The notes beneath the pieces were generated by a model, which searched no databases, was not told where the DNA came from, and worked only from the letters and a program-made list of their open reading frames with translations. The position numbers and the translations under genes are program-made. A stretch of 64,000 nucleotides of DNA, taken from Marimicrobium sp913061115. Its GTDB lineage: Bacteria; Pseudomonadota; Gammaproteobacteria; Pseudomonadales; Halieaceae. Shown piece by piece: positions 26,173 through 34,845 of the stretch. The stretch is from contig NZ_CP159826.1 in the NCBI RefSeq assembly GCF_047729875.1, positions 434,001 to 498,000 on the forward strand. The letters run 5' to 3'. Each line of letters starts with the position of its first letter. Position 1 is the first letter of the stretch.

Positions 26173-26658
26173 TTAGGCGAGCAATTTTTCGATGTCTTTC
26201 GCAATAGCCTTGGGGGTGTCTTTGGGCGCGTAACGCTTTACAACGTTGCCGGAGGCGTCGATTAAAAACTTGGTGAAGTTCCATTTGATGCCCTCGCTAC
26301 CCAGCACCCCGGGGGCTGATTTTTTGAGGTGTTTGAACAGGGGGTCAGCGTCTGCCCCATTGACTTCTACTTTGCCAAACATGGGAAAGCTCACGCCGTA
26401 GTTAAGCTGGCAGAATTCCATAATCTCGCCGTTGCTGCCTGGGTCCTGTTTGCCGAATTGGTTGCAGGGAAAACCTAGAATTTCCAGTCCCTTGTCTTTG
26501 TATGTCGCATACATCTCTTCGAGTCCTGCAAATTGTGGTGTGAAGCCACATTTGGACGCAGTATTGACGACTAGCAGAACTTTGCCTTTGTAATCTTCGA
26601 GAGATTTGTCTTTGCCCTGTGGCGTTTGACAGCTGAAATCGTAAACGGTATTCGTCAT
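26173..26658 (-). CDS. Glutathione-peroxidase-family thiol peroxidase
   Basis: 161 residues. Reduces peroxides, in bacteria usually with thioredoxin. Peroxidatic Cys37 in ASKCGFT, Gln in PCNQFG and Trp in KWNFTKF form the catalytic set; the Cys in FPCNQ could be the resolving one. Starts 24 bases after the desaturase stop on the same strand, so the two form one unit; protection of unsaturated lipid against peroxidation is a reasonable inference. Confidence 0.93.
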   Translation of the reverse strand: MTNTVYDFSCQTPQGKDKSLEDYKGKVLLVVNTASKCGFTPQFAGLEEMYATYKDKGLEILGFPCNQFGKQDPGSNGEIMEFCQLNYGVSFPMFGKVEVNGADADPLFKHLKKSAPGVLGSEGIKWNFTKFLIDASGNVVKRYAPKDTPKAIAKDIEKLLA

Positions 26659-26682
26659 GGTAGTTCCTCTGGTGTGGAATGA

Positions 26683-27864
26683 TCAGGCCATTTGTGCCTG
26701 ATGAAAATTTACCTGCTCCATCAATAGGCTAATACGCTTGCGTTGCATTTTAAGCGAATATTCCAAGGTTTTAAGCTTGGTCAGCAGTGCTGCGTGCTCC
26801 CATTTTTGTTGGAGGTGCAGTTTCCCTTCTTCTAGGACATCGCTCAGCTGTTCTTTTGTGCGCTCATAGCGTTCCGCTTGCAGAACTGTCCATTCGTTGA
26901 TGGAGTTGGTGAATAATTGATACTCGCGTTCCAATAAGTCTTGCAGCGAGTCACTGTCTTGTGACGCATTCAGCTTATTGCGTGCTCGCTCGAAGGCAGT
27001 GTCTAAAATGACGCGCTGAATCTTAAAATCGGAGACCCGGTTTAGGTTGCTCGCCAGTCCCAGATATTGGCATAGGGCAATCATCCACTTGGTCGGGTCC
27101 CATTGCCACCAACGAATGCCATTGCGATAGTCAGTCTGGAACATGTGATGATAGTTATGGTAACCCTCGCCGTAGGTGAGGAAGGCGAGAAAGCCATTGT
27201 CTCGTGCGCTGTTGGTTTCGGTATAGGGTCGGCTCCCCCAATAGTGAGCCAGGGAATTAATGAAAAAGGTCACGTGATGGTTCACCACCAAACGCAGCAG
27301 CCCGACCAGTAACAACGTGCCGATCACATCGCCGTGCCAGAAGCCTAAAAGTAATGGCAGACCTAGGTTCATGAAGAGGGTGAGTGGAATATAGTGCTTG
27401 TGTTGCCAGGTGACGACCGGGTCACGAAGTAAATCCTTGGCGTTACTAAAGTCCGGCGTATCGGTGTTGTACTCGCGCAGCATCCAGCCAATGTGACTAA
27501 ACCACAACCCGCGTCCGGCCGAGTAGGGATCACGTTCATTGTCATCGATATGGCGGTGGTGTCTGCGGTGGTCTGAGGCCCAGATCAAAATGCTGTTTTG
27601 CAGTGCCCCTGCTCCCCAGAACGCAAAGAACCACTTGAGCGCAGGACTCGCTTCATAGGCTTTGTGAGCCCATAGTCGATGGAAGCCTCCGGTGATAGAT
27701 AAGCCGTTTAAGTAGAGGAAGGCAAGCGCCCACAACCACTGAAAAGCGTCATAGCCTTTATAACCCCCCCATAGGGGCACCAGAATCAGGGCCGCGATAG
27801 GGAAGCCTAGGAAAATGACGACGTTCACCAGATTCAGTGTCGGTTTTGTTGTGTTTTTGATCAT
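26683..27864 (-). CDS. Acyl-CoA/phospholipid delta-9-type fatty acid desaturase
   Basis: 393 residues from ATG 27864 (a GTG at 27894 is also possible). Membrane di-iron desaturase: His boxes H-R-L-W-A-H, H-R-R-H-H and E-G-Y-H-N-Y-H-H, with two pairs of hydrophobic helices. The core ends near residue 280; a C-terminal ~110-residue extension is predicted coiled coil (Leu/Gln/Glu heptads, TKLKTLEYSLKMQRKRISLL), an addition also seen in some gammaproteobacterial desaturases. Introduces double bonds into saturated acyl chains for membrane fluidity. Confidence 0.92.
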   Translation of the reverse strand: MIKNTTKPTLNLVNVVIFLGFPIAALILVPLWGGYKGYDAFQWLWALAFLYLNGLSITGGFHRLWAHKAYEASPALKWFFAFWGAGALQNSILIWASDHRRHHRHIDDNERDPYSAGRGLWFSHIGWMLREYNTDTPDFSNAKDLLRDPVVTWQHKHYIPLTLFMNLGLPLLLGFWHGDVIGTLLLVGLLRLVVNHHVTFFINSLAHYWGSRPYTETNSARDNGFLAFLTYGEGYHNYHHMFQTDYRNGIRWWQWDPTKWMIALCQYLGLASNLNRVSDFKIQRVILDTAFERARNKLNASQDSDSLQDLLEREYQLFTNSINEWTVLQAERYERTKEQLSDVLEEGKLHLQQKWEHAALLTKLKTLEYSLKMQRKRISLLMEQVNFHQAQMA

Positions 27865-27894
27865 GGGGTTATCAGGTCTCCATTTGGCCTGCAC

Positions 27895-28250
27895 ATCGTA
27901 AACGGACTAATTTTTGGGTAATAAAAGTGTTCCGCTTCTCACCGCCGGCCAGTCTACAGTATCACGTAGTTTCTTTCACACTTGCTGAATATGGACTAAT
28001 AGACTCAGCTTGTTTTTTTGAGCGTAATCATTCGACACCCCCTGCGTCTAGGTTGTTCAGTGGATCGAGTGTTTCACAAATTCGCCAGTCGCACGCCAGA
28101 GGGCGCGGAGCGACTCATTGAGGCGCAGGGAGCATCTTCATCCGACGTGCTAAAGCGAGGTTGCTGTATAGGGTTTAGAGGGTGTAAGTGGCCTTTTGTT
28201 CCGCAGATGGCTTCTGTTTATGCGCCTTCCGTGCTGCGGCTGTGTCTGTT
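27895..28250. other. Gene-free stretch between glutamine synthetase and desaturase
   Basis: About 350 bp. Upstream side holds the desaturase promoter region (minus strand). Short open frames here have no ribosome site or family features. No terminator hairpin or repeat stood out. Confidence 0.4.
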
Positions 28251-29594
28251 CTAAAGTTTTTCGAGGTAGGACTGATACTCCAGAGGGGTGATACGTTTGC
28301 GGAACTCTTCCACTTCCTGCTGCTTGGTGAGGGTGTAAATACGCTGTAACTCGCTTCCAAGACTGTCGCGAATAAACTCTGATTCGCTGAACAGGTTTAC
28401 CGCATCGGGCATGTAAACGGGCAGCTTCGCGACTTCCTGAGCGTAGCCATCGCCGCTAGTGGGGTCGCCCGGCGACAAGTTCTGTTCAATGCCATCCAGC
28501 ATTGCAGACAGTAACACTGCGAACAACAAGTATGGGTTGGCATCTGCCCCGGCAACCCGGTGCTCCAGTCTTCGGGCCGCGGGGTTGCCGGCCGGCACAC
28601 GTATCGCTACTGTCCGGTTTTCATAGCCCCAGCAGGGGTAGGTGGGTGCATGGAAGCCCGGCTGAAAACGCCGGTAACCGTTAAAGCTGGGAGTAAAAAC
28701 AGCGACTGAATCTGCCATGTTCAATAAGCAGCCAGCAATGGCGTTGTGAAGCAAGGGCGAGCCCTTTTCAGTGCCATCGTCGAAAATATTGACCCCGTTC
28801 TCATCCAGCACGCTGCAATGTACATGCAACCCATTGCCCGCCTCATTTTCAAAGGGCTTGGGCATAAAGCTGGCGATCAGGTCGTGTTTGGCGGCTACGC
28901 CCTTGATCAGGCGCTTCATCATGAGGATTTGTTTCGCCGCAAGCACCGGGTTATCAACGTGCTGCATGTTGATTTCGTACTGTGATGGGGCCGACTCCTT
29001 CGCGACCCCGTCGAACGGGATATCCTGGACTTCGCATGCCAATCGCAGATCTTCCAGCATCGCCTGGTGATGATTGAGTACATCCAGGTCATAGGTGTTG
29101 CCACCGACGGGAAATCCCCCGAGGGGAGCGGGGCAGGTGTGCAGAGGCAAGGAGTCGTCGAATCGGACCAGGCTGAACTCCAGTTCAGCCGCAACCACTG
29201 GCCGCCAGCCTACTTGCTGGTACCGCGCGAGGACCTTTTTTAGCACATGGCGTGGATCGCCGCTGTAGGGTGAGCCATCGGCGTTGAACATGGAGAGCAT
29301 GATCTGTCCGTGCTGGCCGCCAGCGGCCCAGGGCGTTGGCAAGAGGGACCCTTCTACTGGACGACAGATGCCATCGGCATCCCCGCTGGCGAAGACTAGC
29401 TGCTCAACGTCGCGGCCCCATATATCGAGGCTGAGAGCAGTTTTGGGCAGTTTTAACTCCCCCTCGAAGATTTTTTTCAGTTTGTGGCGGGGTACCCACT
29501 TGCCCCGCATAATCCCATTGCAGTCGGGGAGCAGCGCTTCGATGGTTGTGATTTCAGGGTGAGCCCGCCGGAACCAATCGGCTTCAAGTGACAT
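28251..29594 (-). CDS. Glutamine-synthetase-family gamma-glutamylpolyamine synthetase (PuuA/SpuI-like)
   Basis: 447 residues. Probably ligates glutamate to putrescine or another polyamine, the first step of gamma-glutamylated polyamine breakdown. Metal/ATP motifs of the GS fold: E-L-E-F, K-E-S-A-P-S-Q-Y-E-I-N, NEAGNGLHVHCS, NRTVAIRVPAG and RRLEHRVAGADANPYL. The N-terminus has LLPDCNGIMRGKWVP as in PuuA-like proteins, and no Tyr-adenylylation loop of GlnA is seen. No puuB-D genes are adjacent; two regulators are. Confidence 0.8.
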   Translation of the reverse strand: MSLEADWFRRAHPEITTIEALLPDCNGIMRGKWVPRHKLKKIFEGELKLPKTALSLDIWGRDVEQLVFASGDADGICRPVEGSLLPTPWAAGGQHGQIMLSMFNADGSPYSGDPRHVLKKVLARYQQVGWRPVVAAELEFSLVRFDDSLPLHTCPAPLGGFPVGGNTYDLDVLNHHQAMLEDLRLACEVQDIPFDGVAKESAPSQYEINMQHVDNPVLAAKQILMMKRLIKGVAAKHDLIASFMPKPFENEAGNGLHVHCSVLDENGVNIFDDGTEKGSPLLHNAIAGCLLNMADSVAVFTPSFNGYRRFQPGFHAPTYPCWGYENRTVAIRVPAGNPAARRLEHRVAGADANPYLLFAVLLSAMLDGIEQNLSPGDPTSGDGYAQEVAKLPVYMPDAVNLFSESEFIRDSLGSELQRIYTLTKQQEVEEFRKRITPLEYQSYLEKL

Positions 29595-29737
29595 CTATTT
29601 AAAGTCCATGTGTTCGGTGAGGCTCCACTATCTAGGGTTTAGCCGATAGACTCAATACCCCACCTTGGGCAACCGCCCGAGTTGGAGGTCATCAGGCACT
29701 TGATGCAGAGCCACATTTGGACCGAGCCACGCGGTAT

Positions 29738-30583
29738 TCAGCGGGGCGACATATAGATGCTGAGTGGATCTTTGCCCTCAGCCTGGCCTAAGCAGGACAT
29801 TGAGTTGAGAAACAAGGAGAAGAGATCAGTCTGGGAACTCACATCCAGTTTGCGGTAGATACTCTTCCGGTGCCGACGAACAGTTTCGACCGCAATTTTT
29901 AGTCGCTCAGCAGAAATGCCCGTGCCGTAGCCGCGCAGCATAAGCTCCAGCACATCCTTTTCCCGAGGAGACAGCAGCGATTCTCCAAACGTGCGAAAAG
30001 CGAGATCAATCTGATGATCAATGCCCGGCTGGATCAGGTTGGTTGCTGCAAAGTCGCTGTTTTCAGTGTGACTTTTGATAAGCTCGGATACCGGTTCCGC
30101 CAGTAGATACAGGGACTCGTAATCTTTGTCGGTGAACGGACCGCGCTCGGGTAGGCGCATAATGCTCAGGTTGATGACATTGCCCGCCTGTAATTTGGAA
30201 AGGTATACCACCTCATCGCAGGTGCCAGTGTCAGAATAGTAATTGAGATAGTAATCAGAGTCCTGCAGCTTGCCCATTGTAACCCGCGACAGGCGGTAAA
30301 TCTTGGCGCGAGGTTGGTTCATAGACGTTTGATAGAACGGGTCCTCCCGGTAAGGTCCCTCCAGGTACTGATCAATCTGGGAGGCGATCGCATGCTGGGG
30401 TATACCGTGAAACAGCACTCTGGGAGGCAGATCTTTGTGGTACAGCCAAACTTGGGGGTAATCGACTTTGACCTGCCCGTCGATGGCATCGATCAGCGCA
30501 GGGAAAAATTGCTCGGTACCCAGGGCAGCGATAGCCATGGAAATATCCCGATTCCATTTGCTCAGTTGAGCGATATCTGTCAT
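29738..30583 (-). CDS. LuxR-family transcriptional regulator
   Basis: 281 residues. The C-terminal ~65 residues form the LuxR helix-turn-helix: L-L-S-P-R-E-K-D-V-L-E-L-M-L-R-G-Y then VETVRRHRKSIYRKLDVSS. The N-terminal ~200 residues have a GAF/PAS-like predicted fold; no AHL-binding signature or receiver Asp. Transcribed divergently from an AraC gene and upstream of the PuuA-like gene on the same strand, so it may control it (inference). Confidence 0.85.
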   Translation of the reverse strand: MTDIAQLSKWNRDISMAIAALGTEQFFPALIDAIDGQVKVDYPQVWLYHKDLPPRVLFHGIPQHAIASQIDQYLEGPYREDPFYQTSMNQPRAKIYRLSRVTMGKLQDSDYYLNYYSDTGTCDEVVYLSKLQAGNVINLSIMRLPERGPFTDKDYESLYLLAEPVSELIKSHTENSDFAATNLIQPGIDHQIDLAFRTFGESLLSPREKDVLELMLRGYGTGISAERLKIAVETVRRHRKSIYRKLDVSSQTDLFSLFLNSMSCLGQAEGKDPLSIYMSPR

Positions 30584-30781
30584 AAGGCCTTAAGATACGG
30601 ACATAACAACATTTTTGCTACTCAGTTGTCAGGCACCGCGGGGTTGTCAAACTCATGGGTCAAGTAATCATCCTGCAAGGGACTTCCGCTAGGTCGTGGT
30701 GTCGTCATCACCGCTCACTGAGTTCACCTTTGACGTCATGTTGCGCTATGCTGTGCAGTCGGTCCGGAGGCTACCTGTGTT

Positions 30782-31828
30782 ATGTCCATAGAAAGGGTTA
30801 ATTCAGCGTTGTACAAAAAGGCAGTGCCCATGGAGTTCACAAGGGCGCTGCTTGCGCAGGCGCGGGCCTACAACTGCGATGTTGAGGGCATTTTACGGGC
30901 CGCAGGGTTTCCATTCGACCCACTGCGTCAGGATGTGCAGACCGTCCTTGTGTCGCGAGAACAGTATTCGCGACTGTGTTTGGCCGTAATTCGAGAGCTC
31001 GGTGATGAATCGGGTGGTGTGATGCCTGACGTGCAAACCCCGATTGGGACCACACGTCTGATCGCGCTCAGCATGATCAATAGTTCTAATCTGTTATCCG
31101 CCCTGCATCGTGGCATTGAGTTTAATGGGGTATGCCGAGTGCGTCAGGGTGCTGACGTTATCAATCGGTTGACCGTTGATCATGAGCGCAAAGAGGCCAC
31201 CCTGACCTATCTTTCTCAAAATGACACCAAGCAGTTCCAGCACAGCGTTCTCTGTAATCTGGCTATTTGGCTACGATTTGGTGGCTGGTTGATCGATCAG
31301 CGCATCGATGTGACTAGCGCTACCTGCGCCGGTCCGAAGCCGAAATTTCTGGCCGGGATGCGCCATTTTTTCCCCTGCCCGGTGGAATATGGCCAGACTG
31401 TCAATTCAGTGACCTTCAGCGCTCGCCACTTAGATGCTGAACTGGTTCGCGATGAGAAGGCCCTCGAGCAATTTCTGAAGCTTGCGCCCTATTACATGAT
31501 TATCGAGCCCCTGCTCAGCACTTTCAGTATCACGCATCGCATCCGAGGTATTCTTGGCGACGACTTTCGACAGGAGATGCCCAGCTTTGAGGGTTTGACG
31601 GTGCTATTGAATATGTCAGCGCGCACACTGCGCCGCCGTCTGGATAAAGAGGGTACCTCTTACCAGCGCATTAAAGATAATGCTCGACGCGATGTGGCCA
31701 TCTCAATGTTAAGCCGTGATCGACTGACCGTCAGTGAAGTGGCAGAGCAGGTCGGCTTCTCCGATCCGAGTGCGTTTCACCGTTCTTTCAAGAAATGGAC
31801 AGGGGAATCTCCGGGCTCGTACCGCTAG
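30782..31828 (+). CDS. AraC-family transcriptional regulator
   Basis: 348 residues with the N-terminal arabinose-binding-type regulatory domain seen in OruR/ArgR-like proteins (AFP-type L-L-x-x-A-G-F start, HRGIEFNGVCRV, long helical part) and two C-terminal AraC helix-turn-helix motifs (LNMSARTLRRRLDKEGTSYQRIKD and VAEQVGFSDPSAFHRSFKKWTG-S-P). Its last 4 bases overlap the end of the converging proS. Effector unknown; polyamine/ornithine-related by neighbour and family only. Confidence 0.88.
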   Translation: MSIERVNSALYKKAVPMEFTRALLAQARAYNCDVEGILRAAGFPFDPLRQDVQTVLVSREQYSRLCLAVIRELGDESGGVMPDVQTPIGTTRLIALSMINSSNLLSALHRGIEFNGVCRVRQGADVINRLTVDHERKEATLTYLSQNDTKQFQHSVLCNLAIWLRFGGWLIDQRIDVTSATCAGPKPKFLAGMRHFFPCPVEYGQTVNSVTFSARHLDAELVRDEKALEQFLKLAPYYMIIEPLLSTFSITHRIRGILGDDFRQEMPSFEGLTVLLNMSARTLRRRLDKEGTSYQRIKDNARRDVAISMLSRDRLTVSEVAEQVGFSDPSAFHRSFKKWTGESPGSYR

Positions 31829-33534
31829 TGTATTCGCTCTCGTAGGAAGTCGAGAATTTCATCCTTTGCAATGAGCTCGGACGCTTCCCCACACCGGCTT
31901 TTATATTCGATATTGCCATCCGCGAGTGCGCGATCGGCTATCACGATGCGATGCGGGATGCCGATGAGCTCCATATCGGCGAACTTGACTCCTGGCCGTT
32001 CGTTGCGATCATCCAGCAGCACTTCCACGCCGGCCGCCTGAAGTTGCTGATAGAGGTCTTCGGCGCACCGCGCAACATCTTCTGACTTATGCATATTCAG
32101 TGGCACAATCGCCAACTGGAAAGGTGCCATGCTGTCAGGCCAGATGATGCCATTGTCGTCGTGGTTTTGCTCGATGGCGGATGCCACGATTCGGCTTACC
32201 CCAATGCCATAGCAGCCCATGGTTATCGTGACATTTTTACCGTTTTCGTTCAGCACCTGGGCATTCATGGCCTCGCTGTATTTGGTGCCTAGCTGGAATA
32301 TATGACCGACCTCGATGCCGCGCATGATCTCCAGGTGACCCTTCCCGTCGGGACTCGGATCTCCGGCCACTACATTGCGCAGGTCTGCAATCGATCCAGA
32401 GGGGCAGTCCCGATCCCAGTTGACGCCTGTGAGATGAACGTCATCCGTGTTGGCGCCGCAGGTAAAGCTCGCCAGTTGCGCTGCGCTGCGATCGACAATG
32501 ATCGGCAGTTCTAGCCCTGCAGGGCCTAGCGAGCCAAAGCCCGTTCCACATGTGGCGCGCACCTGTTCTTCGTTTGCCATGTGCAGTGGGACAGCGACGT
32601 CGGGAAGCCTTTCTGCCTTAATAGTGTTCAGTTGGTGGTCTCCCCGAAGGACCAGGGCCACTAACGAACCCTCCTCTTTACCGTCGACAATGAGTGTTTT
32701 AACACTAGCGGCGGGGTCAATCGACAGGAGTATCGACAGTTCCTCGATCGTCCTGACGCCGGGAGTAGACACTCTTTGCAGAGCCGCTGTCGGCTGCGGG
32801 CGCTCGACTGGGGAGGCAAGGGCTTCAGCCATTTCCACATTAGCGGCATAGTCACTAGTGTCGCTAAACGCGATGGCGTCCTCGCCAGAACTTGCCAGCA
32901 CATGGAACTCGTGTGAAGTGCTGCCACCAATACTGCCACTATCGGCGATTACCGGACGAAATTTCAGTCCTAGTCGGGTGAAAATAGTGGTGTAGGCGTC
33001 AAACATGACCTGATAAGTCTGCTCCAGCGATGTTTGGTCAATATGGAACGAGTACGCATCCTTCATTAAAAACTCGCGGGAGCGCATGATACCGAAGCGG
33101 GGCCGAATCTCATCCCGAACCTTAGTCTGTATCTGATAAAAGTTAAGGGGCAGCTGTTTGTAGCTCTTGATTTCGTCACTTACCAGGCGGGTAATGACCT
33201 CTTCATGGGTAGGGCCGAGGCAAAACTCGCGCTGATGGCGATCTCGAACGCGCAGGAGCTCCGGACCATATTCCTCCCAGCGCCCCGATTCCTGCCATAA
33301 CTCGGCGGGCTGTAGCACCGGCATGCTCACTTCTTGTGCCCCAGCGGCATCCATTTCCTGACGAACAATGCACTCTACTTTGCGCAAAACGCGCAGACCT
33401 AGGGGTAGCCAGGTGTAGAGTCCCGCGGCTAATTTTCGAATCAGTCCAGCGCGAAGCATCAGCTGGTGGCTGATAACCTCCGCATCGGTAGGTGTTTCTT
33501 TTTGAGTTGCTATCAGGAATTGACTGGTGCGCAT
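31825..33534 (-). CDS. proS: Prolyl-tRNA synthetase (bacterial type, with editing domain)
   Basis: 569 residues, E. coli-like length. Charges tRNA-Pro. Class II motifs: motif 2 around FRDEIRPRFGIMRSREFLMKD, motif 3 GCYGIGVSRIV-A. The middle insert (~225-400) is the INS domain that clears Ala-tRNA-Pro. Ends in a tail-to-tail 4-bp overlap with the AraC gene. Confidence 0.97.
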   Translation of the reverse strand: MRTSQFLIATQKETPTDAEVISHQLMLRAGLIRKLAAGLYTWLPLGLRVLRKVECIVRQEMDAAGAQEVSMPVLQPAELWQESGRWEEYGPELLRVRDRHQREFCLGPTHEEVITRLVSDEIKSYKQLPLNFYQIQTKVRDEIRPRFGIMRSREFLMKDAYSFHIDQTSLEQTYQVMFDAYTTIFTRLGLKFRPVIADSGSIGGSTSHEFHVLASSGEDAIAFSDTSDYAANVEMAEALASPVERPQPTAALQRVSTPGVRTIEELSILLSIDPAASVKTLIVDGKEEGSLVALVLRGDHQLNTIKAERLPDVAVPLHMANEEQVRATCGTGFGSLGPAGLELPIIVDRSAAQLASFTCGANTDDVHLTGVNWDRDCPSGSIADLRNVVAGDPSPDGKGHLEIMRGIEVGHIFQLGTKYSEAMNAQVLNENGKNVTITMGCYGIGVSRIVASAIEQNHDDNGIIWPDSMAPFQLAIVPLNMHKSEDVARCAEDLYQQLQAAGVEVLLDDRNERPGVKFADMELIGIPHRIVIADRALADGNIEYKSRCGEASELIAKDEILDFLRERIH

Positions 33535-33878
33535 GAAAATATCCGGTGATTAGGCTTCTTGCAGAACACCTAGTTTACGTCTGAATAAGATAAGCGTACA
33601 GCGTTGCATTCAGGGTGTTTTTTTTGGCATGGGTTGAGATATTTATCTTGAGTGCGAGTCCGCACTTTTATGATGCGTATTTGTTTCTTAAGGGCTTAAA
33701 GAGCTAAAAACATAGCTTATTTTGGCGCAATCGAAGAAAACACTTGTATTGCAGCGTTTCATGTTTTATATATTCGGTTGTGGCTTGTGACCGCGCTGTT
33801 TTCGTGAAACTAGGAAACGCATAGTCTGAGTTTTTTGGGAGAATTTCATTTCATCTTTTAGGGAAGGTAGAAAATAAA
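33535..33878. promoter_or_regulatory. Divergent upstream region of proS and the HU-like gene
   Basis: About 340 bp, AT-rich, between two diverging genes; both promoters must be here. A ribosome-site-like gggaagg lies before 33879. I do not see a confident -35/-10 pair or repeats. Confidence 0.4.
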
Positions 33879-34262
33879 ATGGCGACTAAAAAAGCAGTAA
33901 AAAAGGCTCCAAAAAAAGCAGCACCCGCAGTTAAAAAAGTGGGTCCGGCGATTCAAGCGAAAATGACCAAAAGTCAGATTGTTGCAAGCTTGGCTGAGAG
34001 CACCGGCTTGACTAAAAAGCAGGTCGGTTCGGTCATGGATGAGTATGACACTCTGATCCAGCGTAGTCTCAAGAAGCGTTCAGTGGGTGAGTTTACTGTG
34101 CCTGGCATGATGAAAATCACCACCGTGAGCAAACCCGCTAAAAAAGCACGCAAAGGCATCAATCCTTTCACCAAGGAAGAACAGATGTTTAAAGCCAAGC
34201 CCGCGAGCATTGGCGTAAAGGTTCGTCCGCTGAAAAAGATGAAGGAATTCGCCGGTTCCTAG
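33879..34262 (+). CDS. HU-family DNA-binding protein with Lys/Ala-rich N-terminal tail
   Basis: 127 residues. The first ~26 residues are a Lys/Ala/Pro tail like histone H1 (K-K-A-V-K-K-A-P-K-K-A-A-P). The rest is an HU/IHF fold: M-T-K-S-Q-I-V-A-S-L-A-E-S-T-G-L-T-K-K-Q-V, G-E-F-T-V-P-G-M-M-K-I and a basic arm region ARKGINPFTKEE, the arm being shorter in proline content than usual. Nucleoid-associated DNA bending or compaction is likely. A 9-bp hairpin follows the gene. Confidence 0.9.
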   Translation: MATKKAVKKAPKKAAPAVKKVGPAIQAKMTKSQIVASLAESTGLTKKQVGSVMDEYDTLIQRSLKKRSVGEFTVPGMMKITTVSKPAKKARKGINPFTKEEQMFKAKPASIGVKVRPLKKMKEFAGS

Positions 34263-34271
34263 GTAGATCTA

Positions 34272-34299
34272 TAGCCAGCTTGCTGTGGCGAGCTGGCTA
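34272..34299 (+). terminator. Hairpin after the HU-like gene
   Basis: TAGCCAGCT-n10-AGCTGGCTA, a perfect 9-bp stem 10 bases after the stop. Only a short pyrimidine tract (cctttctc) follows several bases later, so termination may be partial. Confidence 0.5.
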
Positions 34300-34453
34300 G
34301 TACGTCCTTTCTCATCGCACTTGCCCTGTGTTGGTCTCTTCTGACGCTCTATTTTGCCCACCCCTGCGCTTGGCCTGCCAGCTCGCATGGGTTAAAATGC
34401 CCGCCTCAAATTATTACGTCACTTCGCGATTTAACCATTGATGGGACCGCTCC

Positions 34454-34795
34454 ATGCCGATTTATGAGTATCAGTGTCAGGCTTGTCAGAATCAAATAGA
34501 GGCTTTGCAGAAGATTAGCGACACGCCTTTGCTTGACTGCCCGCAGTGCGGTGAGGCGTCTTTGAAAAAGAAGGTATCTGCAGCTGCTTTTCGCCTCAAG
34601 GGCAGTGGTTGGTACGAAACTGACTTCAAGACAGGGAATAAGAAAAACCTGGTAGGTGGCGGTGACGGCGGTGACGGCGGTGGCGGGAGCGCCGGCAACG
34701 CTGGTGCCGGTGCCGGAGATAAGTCCGCCTCGTCCGACTCTGGCTCGACCAAATCCAGTGAGAGTAAATCGGGTGATAGTAAAAAGACAGCCTAA
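34454..34795 (+). CDS. FmdB-type zinc ribbon protein
   Basis: 113 residues. N-terminal zinc ribbon M-P-I-Y-E-Y-Q-C-x2-C ... C-P-Q-C followed by F-R-L-K-G-S-G-W-Y-E-T-D-F, the family end. The C-terminal ~45 residues are a Gly then Ser/Lys low-complexity tail, encoded in part by tandem ggtgacggc repeats. Commonly found directly before aspS, as here. Function unknown. Confidence 0.9.
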   Translation: MPIYEYQCQACQNQIEALQKISDTPLLDCPQCGEASLKKKVSAAAFRLKGSGWYETDFKTGNKKNLVGGGDGGDGGGGSAGNAGAGAGDKSASSDSGSTKSSESKSGDSKKTA

Positions 34796-34845
34796 TTCCT
34801 GGCCCATTGTGGGTCCGGCCAGCTAATCCATACGGAATCCAGATT

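Noticed and set aside
28018..28254. Small plus-strand ORFs upstream of the glutamine synthetase end (also 27927-28121)
   Set aside because: No ribosome site, no family features and codon use unlike the neighbours.
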